From the NCBI RefSeq assembly GCF_002994745.2, contig NC_037093.1, positions 21,153,555 to 21,217,554 on the forward strand: a DNA stretch of 64,000 nucleotides, in the 5' to 3' direction. This document shows, in pieces, positions 23,530-34,457 of this stretch; the first letter of the stretch is position 1, and every line of letters starts with the position of its first letter. The notes under the pieces were generated by a model that was given only the letters and a program-made list of their open reading frames with translations, was not told the DNA's origin and ran no database searches. Source of the DNA: Rosa chinensis. Lineage: Eukaryota; Streptophyta; Magnoliopsida; Rosales; Rosaceae. The translations under genes and the position numbers were made by a program.

Positions 23530-24380
23530 TAAAAATAGCAAGCAGCAGTGGACGTGGAAATGATCCAGCATGGAAGTACGCAACTCTTGTCGAAGGAAAT
23601 CAAAATGGCACAAGATGTATATTTTGTTTTGCCACTTTCAAAGTGGAGGAATTACAAGATTGAAGAGTCATTTATCGGGTTATGACAATCACAAGAGTGT
23701 GAAAAAATGTGATAAGGTGCCAACGGATATGAAAACAGAGGTAATAGCATGGATAAAGAGAAAATAATCTATTAAGCAAGAAAAGGCAGCTGTTGCAGAC
23801 GATATTCGCAATCAAACAAGTTTGTACGGTGACGTTGATGACAATGATGGTGATGATGAATAGGAGTATCGACCAGACATGCACTCTACTTGTAGATAGT
23901 GATAAGAACTCTCAGTTTAGTAGAAGTGCAAGAACTCAATTTCCAACAATCGAGAGGTGGTAGCAGTAGTCAACAAACATAACAAGTTGATCGATCAAAA
24001 ACCTATCGGCACTCATTTTCCTAAGCCTCTAGTAGCAATGCCACAAAGGATAGTCGATCAAAACAAAGCACAATTAAAGCATTACGAAAGGTAGTAGAGA
24101 AATATTGGCAAAGATGGTGTCCAAACACTTCATATATGATGTTGTCCTTGCAAGCAAAGCTGATTCTCCCCACATTTCCAGAATAAGTTGAGTACATTTG
24201 GAGATTTAGGTAAATTATGTTCTATAAACATATTTTTTCATGGGACAATTATGTCAAGTAGAATTTATATAATGAACATTCTTATAAAATAAATCATTTT
24301 CTTGTTTAGGTCGTGGGATAAAGCTTCCTAACTCCTATGAAATTCATGATCGTTACTTAGAGAATGAGTACATAGAAATA
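23530..24380 (+). pseudogene. hAT transposase fragment with BED-type zinc finger
   Basis: The first part reads DPAWKYATLVEGNQNGTRC with the C-x2-C of a BED zinc finger. A one-base shift near 23640 leads into SGGITRLKSHLSG and a downstream His, completing the finger in a different frame. The part from ~24080 to 24360 has KYWQRW and IKLPNSYEIHDRYLENE, which resemble the region before the catalytic domain of plant hAT transposases. Stops interrupt every frame, and the RNase H-like catalytic core and dimerisation domain are absent. BED-finger hAT proteins normally bind the transposon ends; this copy cannot. Confidence 0.75.
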
Positions 24381-24837
24381 AAAAGGTATGTGGATACTCA
24401 CAGAGAAACCTGAAAAATATATGGATGCACATACCTTTATCAATAACTTGATATGTAAAAAAAAAAAAAAATGCTTTGATGGCTACTTGAAGTGAGCTAA
24501 TCACATTACATAACACTGAAGATCATCACTTAAATGCACAAACCCTCTATTTTGCTAGATCTTGTAAAAAAGAAAGAGTTTTTATTTTATTTTGTTTTTT
24601 TCTAATACAGATGTGGACCGATCATTTTTATCCTTTTTTAGCATAATATTCTGCTACTTCTTGATTATTTAAGTTTAAGATATGAAATAATGACGACCTA
24701 TGGTATTATGATCATCTAATTAATAAACTATTATTAAGTGTTGTTGCTTTATTATAATACTAACTTTTCACCCGTGTATTATAATAAGCCAACAAAAAAA
24801 TAAACAAAAAAATTATTTTGTTAGCCTGATCTTTAAT

Positions 24838-25228
24838 CTTTTTTTTTTTTTTTTTTTAATCAAACACAAATTAAGTGTCAATATATTAATCACAAGTTAG
24901 AATAGGCCGTTACATACCATTTCGCTGCCATCTATAGACAGACAAGAAGATAGTACGTGGTAGTACTATGGTACATAGAAATAGACCCACTCATTAGACA
25001 TTCAAATACATAGATATAGCGGGAATCCTCCTTTGGTACTACTCCAAAGGCTCTAGAGGTACATAGAGTGTACACAAATGCTTACCTTCCTAATACTAGG
25101 AAATTATTGTAATTGGACAAAAACCAAAAAACATAGGGATGGGCCTAGGGCAAAAAGACCCCAGCCTAAATTAAAAAGCTCAAGAGGGCAACCCCAAGAG
25201 AAGAGGCCTAACTCAAGGTCCAGTGACT
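24838..25228 (-). mobile_element. Possible LINE 3' end (minus strand)
   Basis: A 20-base T run at 24838-24858 would be the A-tail of a minus-strand retroposon. The adjacent sequence (GATTAATATATTGACACTTA read on the minus strand) resembles a plant L1 3' untranslated region. It ends where an LTR-like sequence begins at 25229. No target duplication was found. Confidence 0.35.
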
Positions 25229-26355
25229 TGATACACATTTACGCAACCGTACGTATCATTGTCAAGATAGGGAAGTATTAAGTCCAAAATTATCATACGA
25301 CGGGGATTAGTGGCTAATCCACAATTCTTGAATAGTCGGAACTAGAGTCACTAAGCAGACAAAATAAAAATAAAGTAAATAAAATAAAAACGTTAATCTA
25401 AGGCACCAAGCCTTAGAAATGCTTGGCTTTGGTTTGCACCGAAGCTTAATCAAAACTAAGAGCCTAGTGATGGCTATTTACAATGAGGTAGAAATTGTCA
25501 TTCAAAATTGTGATTGTAATTTTCTAAAAGACTAGGTCAAAAACTAAATTAGCAACAACAATTTAAAACGATGAAAAATAAAAGAGACAGATTTTTGGTG
25601 CTAGGGATCACTCTCTAGCAATTTCAATGCGACGAACACATTTCAAGCAAACAAAGATATCTTCATAAGAACCAAATCCCGTACTTAATGCCGATCAAGG
25701 CCACTAAGCTGAATTTCCTTAAGTGTATTCACATTTCCGATGAGGACAAATATGAACTCTCAAATTCATGAGTTAGTACCTTACTAGGGCTACTAAAACA
25801 TGAACCAAAAGCGTATAGCTCTAGAAATTAGGGATTTAAGCATGCAATAGTTATAGCCTAAACTATCACGATAACCAAATTCCGAACCTAATGCCAGCTA
25901 GGGCCACCAAGTCAATTTCTCTTGTTTGGTATCTATTCTTCCGACTAAGGAAAAAATGAACTCTTTAACTCTAATCATTATGCCTTACTAGGGCCACAAC
26001 ATCTAGGATTAATGGCAAATGGCACAAGAAAATAGAAACGTAGGCAATCATTAATTATCGATTAAGCAACTACTTGACAAAACCACCAATTGTATCACAC
26101 ATAACAAATATCAATACATAACAAAGAGAGTGGTTAGTTTCCTAAAATTCATGCATCAAGAATCAATTGACATAGTAATTAGAGTGCACCCATATGAAAA
26201 TACATTATTTATCACTTGAAAATATGTCCATTACATCAAAATTGAGCTACTGTTAGAAACCATAGCTCCCAAAAATAACTACAACCCATATTGATGAACA
26301 TCAAAATTACAAAATTCAAATAGTAAAGAGTAGAGAAGTGTAGGAGAAAATAAGA
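25229..26355 (-). repeat. Probable left (3') LTR of the old element E2, interrupted
   Basis: It begins TGATACACATTTACGCAACC. The following part has the same layout as the E1 LTR that begins TGATAGC: a leader about a small-step ATAGGGAA tract, then an AT-rich body. Its right end is lost at the CACTA terminus at 26356. The assignment to E2 is inferred from position: E2-like internal sequence resumes just left of CACTA-A (27500-27598). Confidence 0.5.
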
Positions 26356-27500
26356 AACACTACTAGAATAACTTAATCACACGACAGTCATCAGATGGCA
26401 CATGAGTTTTTTCTGTCTTCTGAGTTAGTCAGACGACAGACTTTTTAAACCTATCGTCTCACCTCAACTTAGCCAACACATTGTCATTAGAAAAATTTAA
26501 GAAATTTCAGACAACACTAACAAAGACATCTGATCAACCAAAAAAACAAACAAAAAAATTACCAAAACACTCCAAACCTATATGAAAAAACTCAAAAACC
26601 CGTGCTCCCTCCCTTAGCTTAAAAAATTAGGTCACTCTCCCTCCCAAATCGCTCGCGGTCGCACTCACCATCGCTCTCACCACTCGTCGAGCCTCTAAGC
26701 CTCGCACTCACACTCACTCGATGCACTGTCAGCGACCGCATCTCTCTCCATAGCGCGTGCCGTCAGTCTATCCACCACAAGTTCTCTCTCTATCAGTCTC
26801 CTTGGGTCGCGACTCTCTCTCTCTCTCTCGCTCCATCCTTGTAAGCTCTTCTTCTATTTTAGATTCAGTTCAGTTCTCCGTTTTTTCTTCGGGTTTTGAT
26901 TGAGTTTATTGATATAATTGGGTGTTCTGATACTCTTGTTTTCTGATGGTAAGATTTCAGATCTGGGCATAGTGAGATGTGCTTAGATTTGAAAGGATTT
27001 GGAAGAAGTATTCATGGCTGATGCTTTACCTGAGAGTTGATTCAATGAAAGGATTTTTGGAGGCTATCACTATGATATAAGGGGAATGCTCAATCTGTGT
27101 GTCGACATATGCAAAGACGTGCTTTATGTGATTCTTGGTGGGATTAACTCTCCTCTCCATTTTGCCGCCACTAAAGGGCAACGAGGTCCTTTTTTTTTTT
27201 TTTTTTTTTTTTGAGTTTGCTTCCCATTTGAAATTGATGATCGTTTGGTTTTTCTGATTTGGGTTCTTTTCTGGGTTTGATGCATAAATTGGGACCCTGG
27301 AATTGAAAATTGAAGATCATGATGGGATAATTGAGCTCATTGTTTGATCACGAACAAACTTTCCAGATTTTATCTTGAATATATTAGCTTTATTTCTATA
27401 ATACAGTTGCATAATTGTGATAACACATAAGCATGTAGGACTTGGGAGCAACAATGGTGAGTGGTTGGAGCTTAGCATGCATATACAAGTAATGATTCAC
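26356..27500 (+). mobile_element. CACTA transposon end carrying a gene-like segment
   Basis: CACTACTAGAATAAC at 26356 is a CACTA terminus. It is followed by subterminal repeats of the type AGACGACAG (26370-26530). From ~26640 the sequence becomes C-rich with CT repeats and then passes a GTAAGCTCTTCTTC donor-like site (26838). This looks like the 5' untranslated region and first intron of a host gene. A matching second end was not found, so the element is truncated or the partner is beyond recognition. Confidence 0.5.
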
Positions 27501-28606
27501 CTCATCATGGATATACACTATTTCTTCTCTCAGAATTCAAGGTTAATCCTTAAAAGCTTCTTTATCACTCAAGTATATGTGAGAGATGATATATATATCA
27601 CTACTACAAAAAAAGCATTTTAGGACGTTCAAAAAACGTCTTCGAAAACTTTAGATGACACGCAAAAAAAACGTCATCTATCAAGGAGTCATTGTAAGTC
27701 ACTTACGAGGACGTTCAAAAAACGTCATCTGATGTTTATAAGGACGCTAGAAAAAAATCCTCTAATCTAAAAAAAAACGTCATCTAATGTCTTTAAGGAC
27801 ACTAAAAAAGAGTCATCTAATGTCTTTAAAGACATTAGAACAGCGTCCTCTAATGTATATTAGGACACTTTTTAAGTGTCCTTAAATCCGAGGAAAGGGT
27901 TATCTAATGTATATTAGGACTCTAAGAAAACGTCCTTATATCTATTATAGAACACAAAAAAAAAAATGTCCTTGGAACGAAAAGAAGACATTTACATACA
28001 AATAATCTTTACAATCCCAAAACAAATTATCTATTACTCGTTACAATATATTTGACTATAAGCACATTCTAGTAACTAATTCCTAGTTATACATTCTAAT
28101 CTTATCTAATCCTAGCTAGATGACAATAGACACACATACAAATGTATAGATCTTTATCTAAAGAAAACAAATAGCACAACATTCATTAAGTAATGTACAG
28201 GGGAACCCTCCACCTACAATAGGACTTCCATGATCAAATACCACTGGAAGTCTAGAACCACCTAAATGTAGTTTATCTATAAAACTGAAAAAGTTACCAA
28301 ACAGATCAATCACAAAACTCAAATCATTGTACAAAAAGACAGTTTTAATAGTAGTTACCTAGAGGAGCATCATGAGCGTGGAACATGTATATAGATTGAT
28401 GACGAAGAGGAAACACCTGAAGAAACTCAATCTGCTGCTTAGCATGTCTTTTTAGTTTTTAATACTCATGAAGCTAAAATTGATGCATATAATAAGTACC
28501 TACATTACAATAGTTTCAGAAAATCAACAATATGACTAAAGCAGAAAATTCAGTCTTCAATCACAAGACCTATACTAGAAAATCAACAATATTGTTGTAG
28601 ATAGCT

Positions 28607-30187
28607 TGATAGCTAAATTTAAAGCTATTGATTTTCCTTATTCTCCTGCAAATATGTCAATTGTAATATAGGGAAATAAGGGTCTCCCGCAAAGGATTAA
28701 GTTAAACTAAAAGCTTCAACAAAAGTCACAAAACGTGACTGCAGTTCCTACTGAACAACAGTCTAAAAACAAACTAAAATCCTAACCAAAACAACCCAGA
28801 AAAATATGAAAATTTACAGAGACGTACTAGACACACAAGGCGTCCAGCACACAAAATTTGGGAATTTTTGGAGTTCGTTTACTATGAGAATAAAATACGT
28901 CAAAACAGAGAACAGAAAGAAAAACGAAACTGGAACAGATTTGAGATTGGTTAATATCAAGATGATGAAACTAGCTAGGAAGGAAGTATCCACCTCCAAC
29001 AATCACACACAACACACTTTGTCCAATTTACTACCAATTAACTTAGTTGAAGACACTCAGATTGGCTCGGTACGCTTGAACACAACCTATTACTCTTTCT
29101 TACTTTGTACGCTAGGCAGGAAGTGCTCTACACCTAGACTATTCCCAAGCAATGCAACCTAAAGGTACGCTTATTAGATTAAACATGCAGAGATCATTAA
29201 GTTTGAAAAGAGTTTGAGCAATCACTAGGCATCGCAATTAACTTAGAGCCTTGCTAAACCTAGGGTTTTGTTTACTTGCTAGTGAAAACTACCAATTACT
29301 TCTCTAGACAATTTGAGGAATCCAGCTATTGATCCAGGCATCAAACAATCAAAGTATTAGAACCCTAGCATGCATACTAAGTAGGCCTCCAAAGCACACA
29401 AACATAGAATTCATCAATGAGAAATCGGTAAACAAAACCTCAACTTTATTAATTGGAAAACAAATTGAATGTCAAAGCATGTTATGGATCATGTCTAGGG
29501 GTTTCAACTGCCCCCTAACTACTGGAAATTTAGTTACACATAATGGAATCAAAAACACAAAATAATGAAAAAGGGAGGAAGAAGAAGAGCCCCAGCTGCT
29601 GCAGATTGATCTCCTTTTATATGCTTAAAGGTTAGGAAATCCAAAACCTAAAAGAATTTAGGGTTCACGTGCTTAGGTGGAGTTTTCCTATTGGCGTTTG
29701 AGCTTGATGACTCATTCCAACCATTCACATCATGCCATTTGTCCATCATAAGTCGGAATATGAAGCAGAAACTCGTTCTCGGGCTTCTTGGTTTGATTTG
29801 GGCTTCGAAACATAAATTCCCGTCCAACCTCAGATTCACGCGCAGCCTGACCTTCTTGTACCAAATCGGCCATAACTTCCTTTAGAAAAATGATATTGAT
29901 GAGCCGTAAAAAGATTTGGAAACTAGACATCCAAGGCTTTCCACCAATATAAAGATCATTCTCTGGATCGTTCTGAGCTGGTCTCAGTGCTCTGTCGAAG
30001 TTAACTGATCTGCACAGGCAGATTTCCCTCTTTTACTTTTCAATCCCTCTTTTACTTCTTTTCTTCTTCTTTACTCCAAGACACCTATAAAACAAATAAA
30101 CAAAGTAAATAACTAGAAAATACACTAAACTAACAAAGAAAGTATGGAGATTAACGCTATTAATATCGCATAAATATGCTCTTATCA
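28607..30187 (-). repeat. 3' LTR of E1
   Basis: On the plus strand it starts TGATAGCTAAATTTAAAG and ends GCTCTTATCA. Open frames of 60-118 aa within it recur in the other LTR and are not genes. Confidence 0.95.
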
Positions 30188-30203
30188 AATACCCCCACAC
30201 TTA
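30188..30203 (-). other. Polypurine tract of E1
   Basis: Read on the minus strand, TAAGTGTGGGGGTATT directly precedes the 3' LTR. This is the expected position of the plus-strand DNA primer. Confidence 0.8.
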
Positions 30204-32984
30204 GACTTTGCTAGTCCCTAGCAAACAAAGAACTAACTAGAACAAAAGACACGGACCTAATATCTTCCAAACATCTCAGAGAACTTATGATGCCCACAAG
30301 TATGGTCAACAAAATTCACACAACCACATGTCAGAATTCATAACCTCACTTAAAAGCTAATTTATTTTGATAACCATAGTGCTAAAGTTATAATACATGA
30401 ACAATCAAACTAGTGCAACAAAGGAGAACCAACTTATTCATGTGTCAAACAAGCGTCAACTCAATTTCTCACAAAGATGCTCTCAATTTCTTTTCACTCA
30501 TGATTTTCTGACCTGATGTATAAGCATAGATTTCACTCAAGTTATATGTGAGAGGAATGATATAATAAGACAAACAAATAGCTCACATATGATAACAAGA
30601 AAGCAAGGCTTTTTCTGAAATTTTTTTTACATATGATCCCATGATTGGAATGCCAAAACTCGGACGAAAGGCCAGTGACACCATATGCTCACCCCTCCAC
30701 ACAAGTCTCCACAAATCGAATGCACAACTTCAAAGATCAACAAGGTCTTTATTCAGGGTTGTAATGGGGCCAAGGGTTAAGGTTAGAAGAAAGAAAGCAT
30801 AGGAAATTCAAAGATCCTAAAGAACCTAGTGGAGCACTAGAAGAACATAAGAGATAAAAGAATCTTGAAACTCTTCAAGGTAATCAATCTTCGAACATGA
30901 AGCAAATAAATTTTTTTTCCAAGGCCAGATGTCATCTTTTTGGGCCTTTGCTTCATTCTAACATTTCTTTTAACACTTGTGAAATAGGACAAAGACCAAA
31001 TTTTCTTGAACAGGCCTTCAATTCAAAGCAACCTCCTTATTCACAAAGGGGGACTAAAATCCATGCACGCTAATTTTTTTTTTCCTTTTGCCATATGTTT
31101 TTTTTTCTTTTCGGCAACACATATATATTTTTTTATGGACAAGTCTTACCCCCACACTTGCTTACAAAAGTACCTTAAACATACATATATCTCTAAAAAT
31201 ATTTGCTTCACTAATTCCTTAGAATAGGGTAAGGATAAATCTATACTAAGCTTAGGGTTAAGGAATTTGTGGTGATGAAACAAAAAGGCTTAATGTAGGC
31301 ACAAGGGGGTTAACTAGGGGATTGCACATCTTGTATGCATAAAAGGGACACAGGTTAATTTGGCTATGGTGGTAATCCTAGTGCCTTTATCCCTTCCCAT
31401 CCATCATGCAATTCAACCATACGCTTCAAGAGGCTTTGGGGCAAGTTCTAGCATTTGTCCTTATAAAATATGCAAGTCGAATCCGAGTCTCCACCAAGAT
31501 GAATAAAAGATGAGATCATGCAAAATCCTCGTCAAGAAAATAAGATGATTCTATACTAAGCACTCAGAAAAGAAATAGCACATATACAGGCTCAAAAGCT
31601 CACAAAGGTTTAAATCAAGTTTAACCTGTCATAGCATGCATCCATCAATTCTCAAGTGTTACATTAATCCAACCATCAATGTATAAAAATCAAGCACAAT
31701 AATCATCAAAATCTATTAACAATTATTTGAAATCAAGAATCTAACACATGCCTGCAATCCTTTTGTGACCAAAATATAAATCCGAAAGTTCATGCTCATC
31801 ATAGAGTTGGAAGACTCCTAAGACTCATTGAAAAATAAAACCTAAAACTAGACTCTTTTTTTTTTTTATAATTTTTTTAATTTTTTTTTTTAAACAAAGA
31901 ATGACTCAAAAACAAATTGATAAATTTGTATTTCCCTCCCCCACACTTAAATTAGACATTGTCCTCAATGTATGGCAATATAACGCACAATGTACAAGGA
32001 AAGCATAGAGAAAGAAAATACAGAAGAGGGCAAGTGAAAAGATAAGAAAGGTTATAGAAAAGCTCCCCCTTGTAGACCTCTCACAGCTCACGACCTTTGG
32101 AGAAGACCGAAATTAGACACCATCTTCAAGGCACAAGGCCTTGCTTCCAGAATGTAAGCTCCGTGCTATATGGACTCCAAAAGAAGTGATGATGGGGTGA
32201 AAAGGAGAGAACGAAGGAAAATTGCACTTTCCAACTTCGCAATTTTGCGTCATGAGGCCAACTTCCAGCCCTTATAACTTCTGCAGGGACAGCCTGATGC
32301 ATGAGCTGCTACTGGGAGCTGAAATTGGTGTTACAAGCTGTCCGTGCATATGTGGCACATCTCCTAACTCCAAATAGATTGAAAATGGCAGCCCTGCGAA
32401 GTTAGAAGAAAAACAGAATCTTGCACAGAAAAGCTGAGAAAAGGACCTTTACCCATGCCAACCTCAATTCTGAAGGGTTACGGTGCTCCAATGGAGATGA
32501 TGCTCTAGATAAATTTTGAAGTAGACATCTCAAGCTTTAAGTTCATATAAGGTTTGTCCTCATTGGACCCCCTGAAGTATTCCATGTTTTGCCCTTTATA
32601 TGACCCAACTGCGCAGGTTCCTGCTCTGCTGGTCTGACCTTTCGGTACTCAAAGTAGAACTGGGAACGCAACAGAACTCCGAATCTAGTTCTGTAAAAAC
32701 ATACAAAACCTAGACTCATAGATCTTTCTATGCATATATGGTACGTCTCCTGGTTCTTTCTGAGCTAAAAACTGCAGCCATCCAAAGTTGACTGACTGCA
32801 CAGCCGGCGCTCTGTTTTCGAGCAGGAAAGTGCAACAGCCTAGCCTTTCTTAATGGGTACACTTGCACACTCACAAAACACATTAAAACAAACTAACAAG
32901 AATCAAATTAAAAATGAAAAAGTTTGGGTTGCCTCCCAACAAGCGCTTGTTTTAACGTCTTCAGCCAGACGGTACCACCAACAA
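30204..32984 (-). other. 3' non-coding region of E1
   Basis: About 2.8 kb downstream of the protease reading frame with no coding capacity on either strand. Several blocks are conserved in E2. TAATGGGGCCAAGG (near 30763 here, 46150 there), the GGGTTAAG...TAGGGGAT block (31250-31330 here, 49425-49500 there) and the GCGCTTG...TTTTAACGTCTTC block (32941-32965 here, 50620-50645 there) occur in the same order. Such elements often keep long conserved non-coding tails; the function is unknown. Confidence 0.75.
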
Positions 32985-34448
32985 TTAGGCAAAGGTAAAG
33001 AAGCCTCCTTTATAAGACTTCGCAAGAAATTTTGCCGTTTTCTTCATGAATGATTTTTTATTTGGATCAGGTGGATATGGGGGATCACCACTTGAAGTTC
33101 TCTTCAATGGAGGCTCAGTGAAACCACTTGAGGAAGGAGATTTGGTCGGAAGATAGCCCTTGCTTGGCTTAAAATCCCCATGAAGCCACCTATCATCAAC
33201 ACTCCCACTCTCTATATTAGCTAAAGGAACAAATTCATTCCAGAATATAGACTTACCTTCATGACATGGAATTGCTTGTTTAGCAGCCATGGTTTCATTT
33301 GGACTCTTATGCATGGTTGTAGCCACCTCTTCCTCGACAATTGGTGGAGAATGACCATTGCTTGCCATTGCTAACAACTCCGAATCGCCAAGATCCCTTG
33401 CCTTGACTTTAGGTGATGTCCAAGTTCTAAGAAATCGAACATCTTCTCTTATTTGCCCACCATCACCTAAAAGATCTTGCTCATTAATTTGAGGCTTCAA
33501 GGGTTCAAACACCTTGAACGTCACTGTCTCCCCAAAAACCTCCATACTCAAAGTGCCTCTGAACACATCAATGTTGGTGTGAGCTGTGGCCATGAATGGG
33601 CGCCCCAAAATTAATGGTAATGATGTAGGCATAGGCGCTTCCTCCATCTCAAGAACAAAGAAGTCTGCAGGCAAAATTAATCCATCCACACGTACTAGTA
33701 CATCTTCAATTACTCCCCTAGGATAGACTATTGAGCGATCAGCTAGCTCAATGATCACCTTTGTCTCCTTTAGCTCACCTAGTTTAAGAGTTGAAAACAC
33801 AGAATATGGCATTAAATTAATCGAAGCTCCTAAATCCAGTAAAGCATGATCAAACCTCTGTGCACCTATGGTGCATGGAATCGTGAAGCGTCCGGGATCC
33901 TTAAGTTTAGGTGGAAGCTTTCTTTGAAGAACAGCTGAGACTTCTTCACTAAGGGCCACTATCTCATTCCCATTGAACTTTTTCTTTTTGGTGCATAGCT
34001 CCTTAAGGAATTTGGCATACTGAGGTACTTGCTTGATGGCATCCAGAAGAGGGATGTTCACTTGGACTTTACGGAAAGTTTCCAAGAGATCCTTCTCTTC
34101 TTGTTCTTTCTTAGAGCTCATGAACCTGCGAGGAAAAGGAATACATGAAGTAACCAACTTAGGAGGAGTAGGATCTTTTACCTTTGGAGGGGAAAAAACA
34201 TGAACATTCTGATCAGCCCCCGTGAGATCGATCGTTTTTTCACCAGCGATGATTTTCTTTTCCTCCCTTGTATTTCTTTGCTCCTCCTTCTCTTCTTGAT
34301 CTTTCTTGGATGTTCTTTGGTGCCCAGAGACTTCTTCCAATTGTCTACCACTCCTTAAAGTGATTGAATTGAGCTCAGCTATGCTCCCATCCTTAGGATT
34401 TTGAATGGTTGTGCTAGGGAGGGTGCCAGGAGGTCTACTTTGCATCAC
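32985..34448 (-). CDS. E1 gag C-terminal tail and aspartic protease
   Basis: The frame is the direct continuation of gag after a single in-frame TAA. The start given is the first usable codon (GTG, followed by ATG at 34445), but translation from it is not expected unless the stop is read through. Early residues (RPPGTLPSTT, then ELNSITLRSGRQLEE near residue 25) are the usual gag-protease linker. The retropepsin active site is LLDLGASINLMP (about residues 203-214); the DLGAS form is common in this branch. LILGRPFMATAHTNID (~277-292) is the flap/C-terminal hairpin motif. The product would process gag. The frame ends without any polymerase domain. Confidence 0.85.
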   Translation of the reverse strand: MMQSRPPGTLPSTTIQNPKDGSIAELNSITLRSGRQLEEVSGHQRTSKKDQEEKEEQRNTREEKKIIAGEKTIDLTGADQNVHVFSPPKVKDPTPPKLVTSCIPFPRRFMSSKKEQEEKDLLETFRKVQVNIPLLDAIKQVPQYAKFLKELCTKKKKFNGNEIVALSEEVSAVLQRKLPPKLKDPGRFTIPCTIGAQRFDHALLDLGASINLMPYSVFSTLKLGELKETKVIIELADRSIVYPRGVIEDVLVRVDGLILPADFFVLEMEEAPMPTSLPLILGRPFMATAHTNIDVFRGTLSMEVFGETVTFKVFEPLKPQINEQDLLGDGGQIREDVRFLRTWTSPKVKARDLGDSELLAMASNGHSPPIVEEEVATTMHKSPNETMAAKQAIPCHEGKSIFWNEFVPLANIESGSVDDRWLHGDFKPSKGYLPTKSPSSSGFTEPPLKRTSSGDPPYPPDPNKKSFMKKTAKFLAKSYKGGFFTFA

Positions 34449-34457
34449 CGTTGCAAG

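Larger units (their letters stand above)
19680..24400 (+). mobile_element. Decayed hAT transposon region, split by a solo LTR
   Basis: The left part (19680-20528) begins with degenerate palindromic AATATCCGCGATATTTCCGA-type sequence and a minisatellite. The right part (23327-24400) carries transposase remnants. The segment CTATGCATCTT followed by GAGGTGAGGAA or a near match occurs near 20283 and again just after the solo LTR at 23322, which suggests the two sides were continuous. Terminal inverted repeats and an 8-base duplication were not found, so the limits are approximate. Confidence 0.5.

Noticed and set aside
28806..29930. Several 60-118 codon frames, repeated at 36212-37336
   Set aside because: They are inside the two LTRs of E1 and recur only because the LTRs are duplicates.
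30188..32984. Hidden reverse transcriptase or integrase in E1
   Set aside because: I scanned all frames for polymerase and integrase motifs and found none; only short frames exist.
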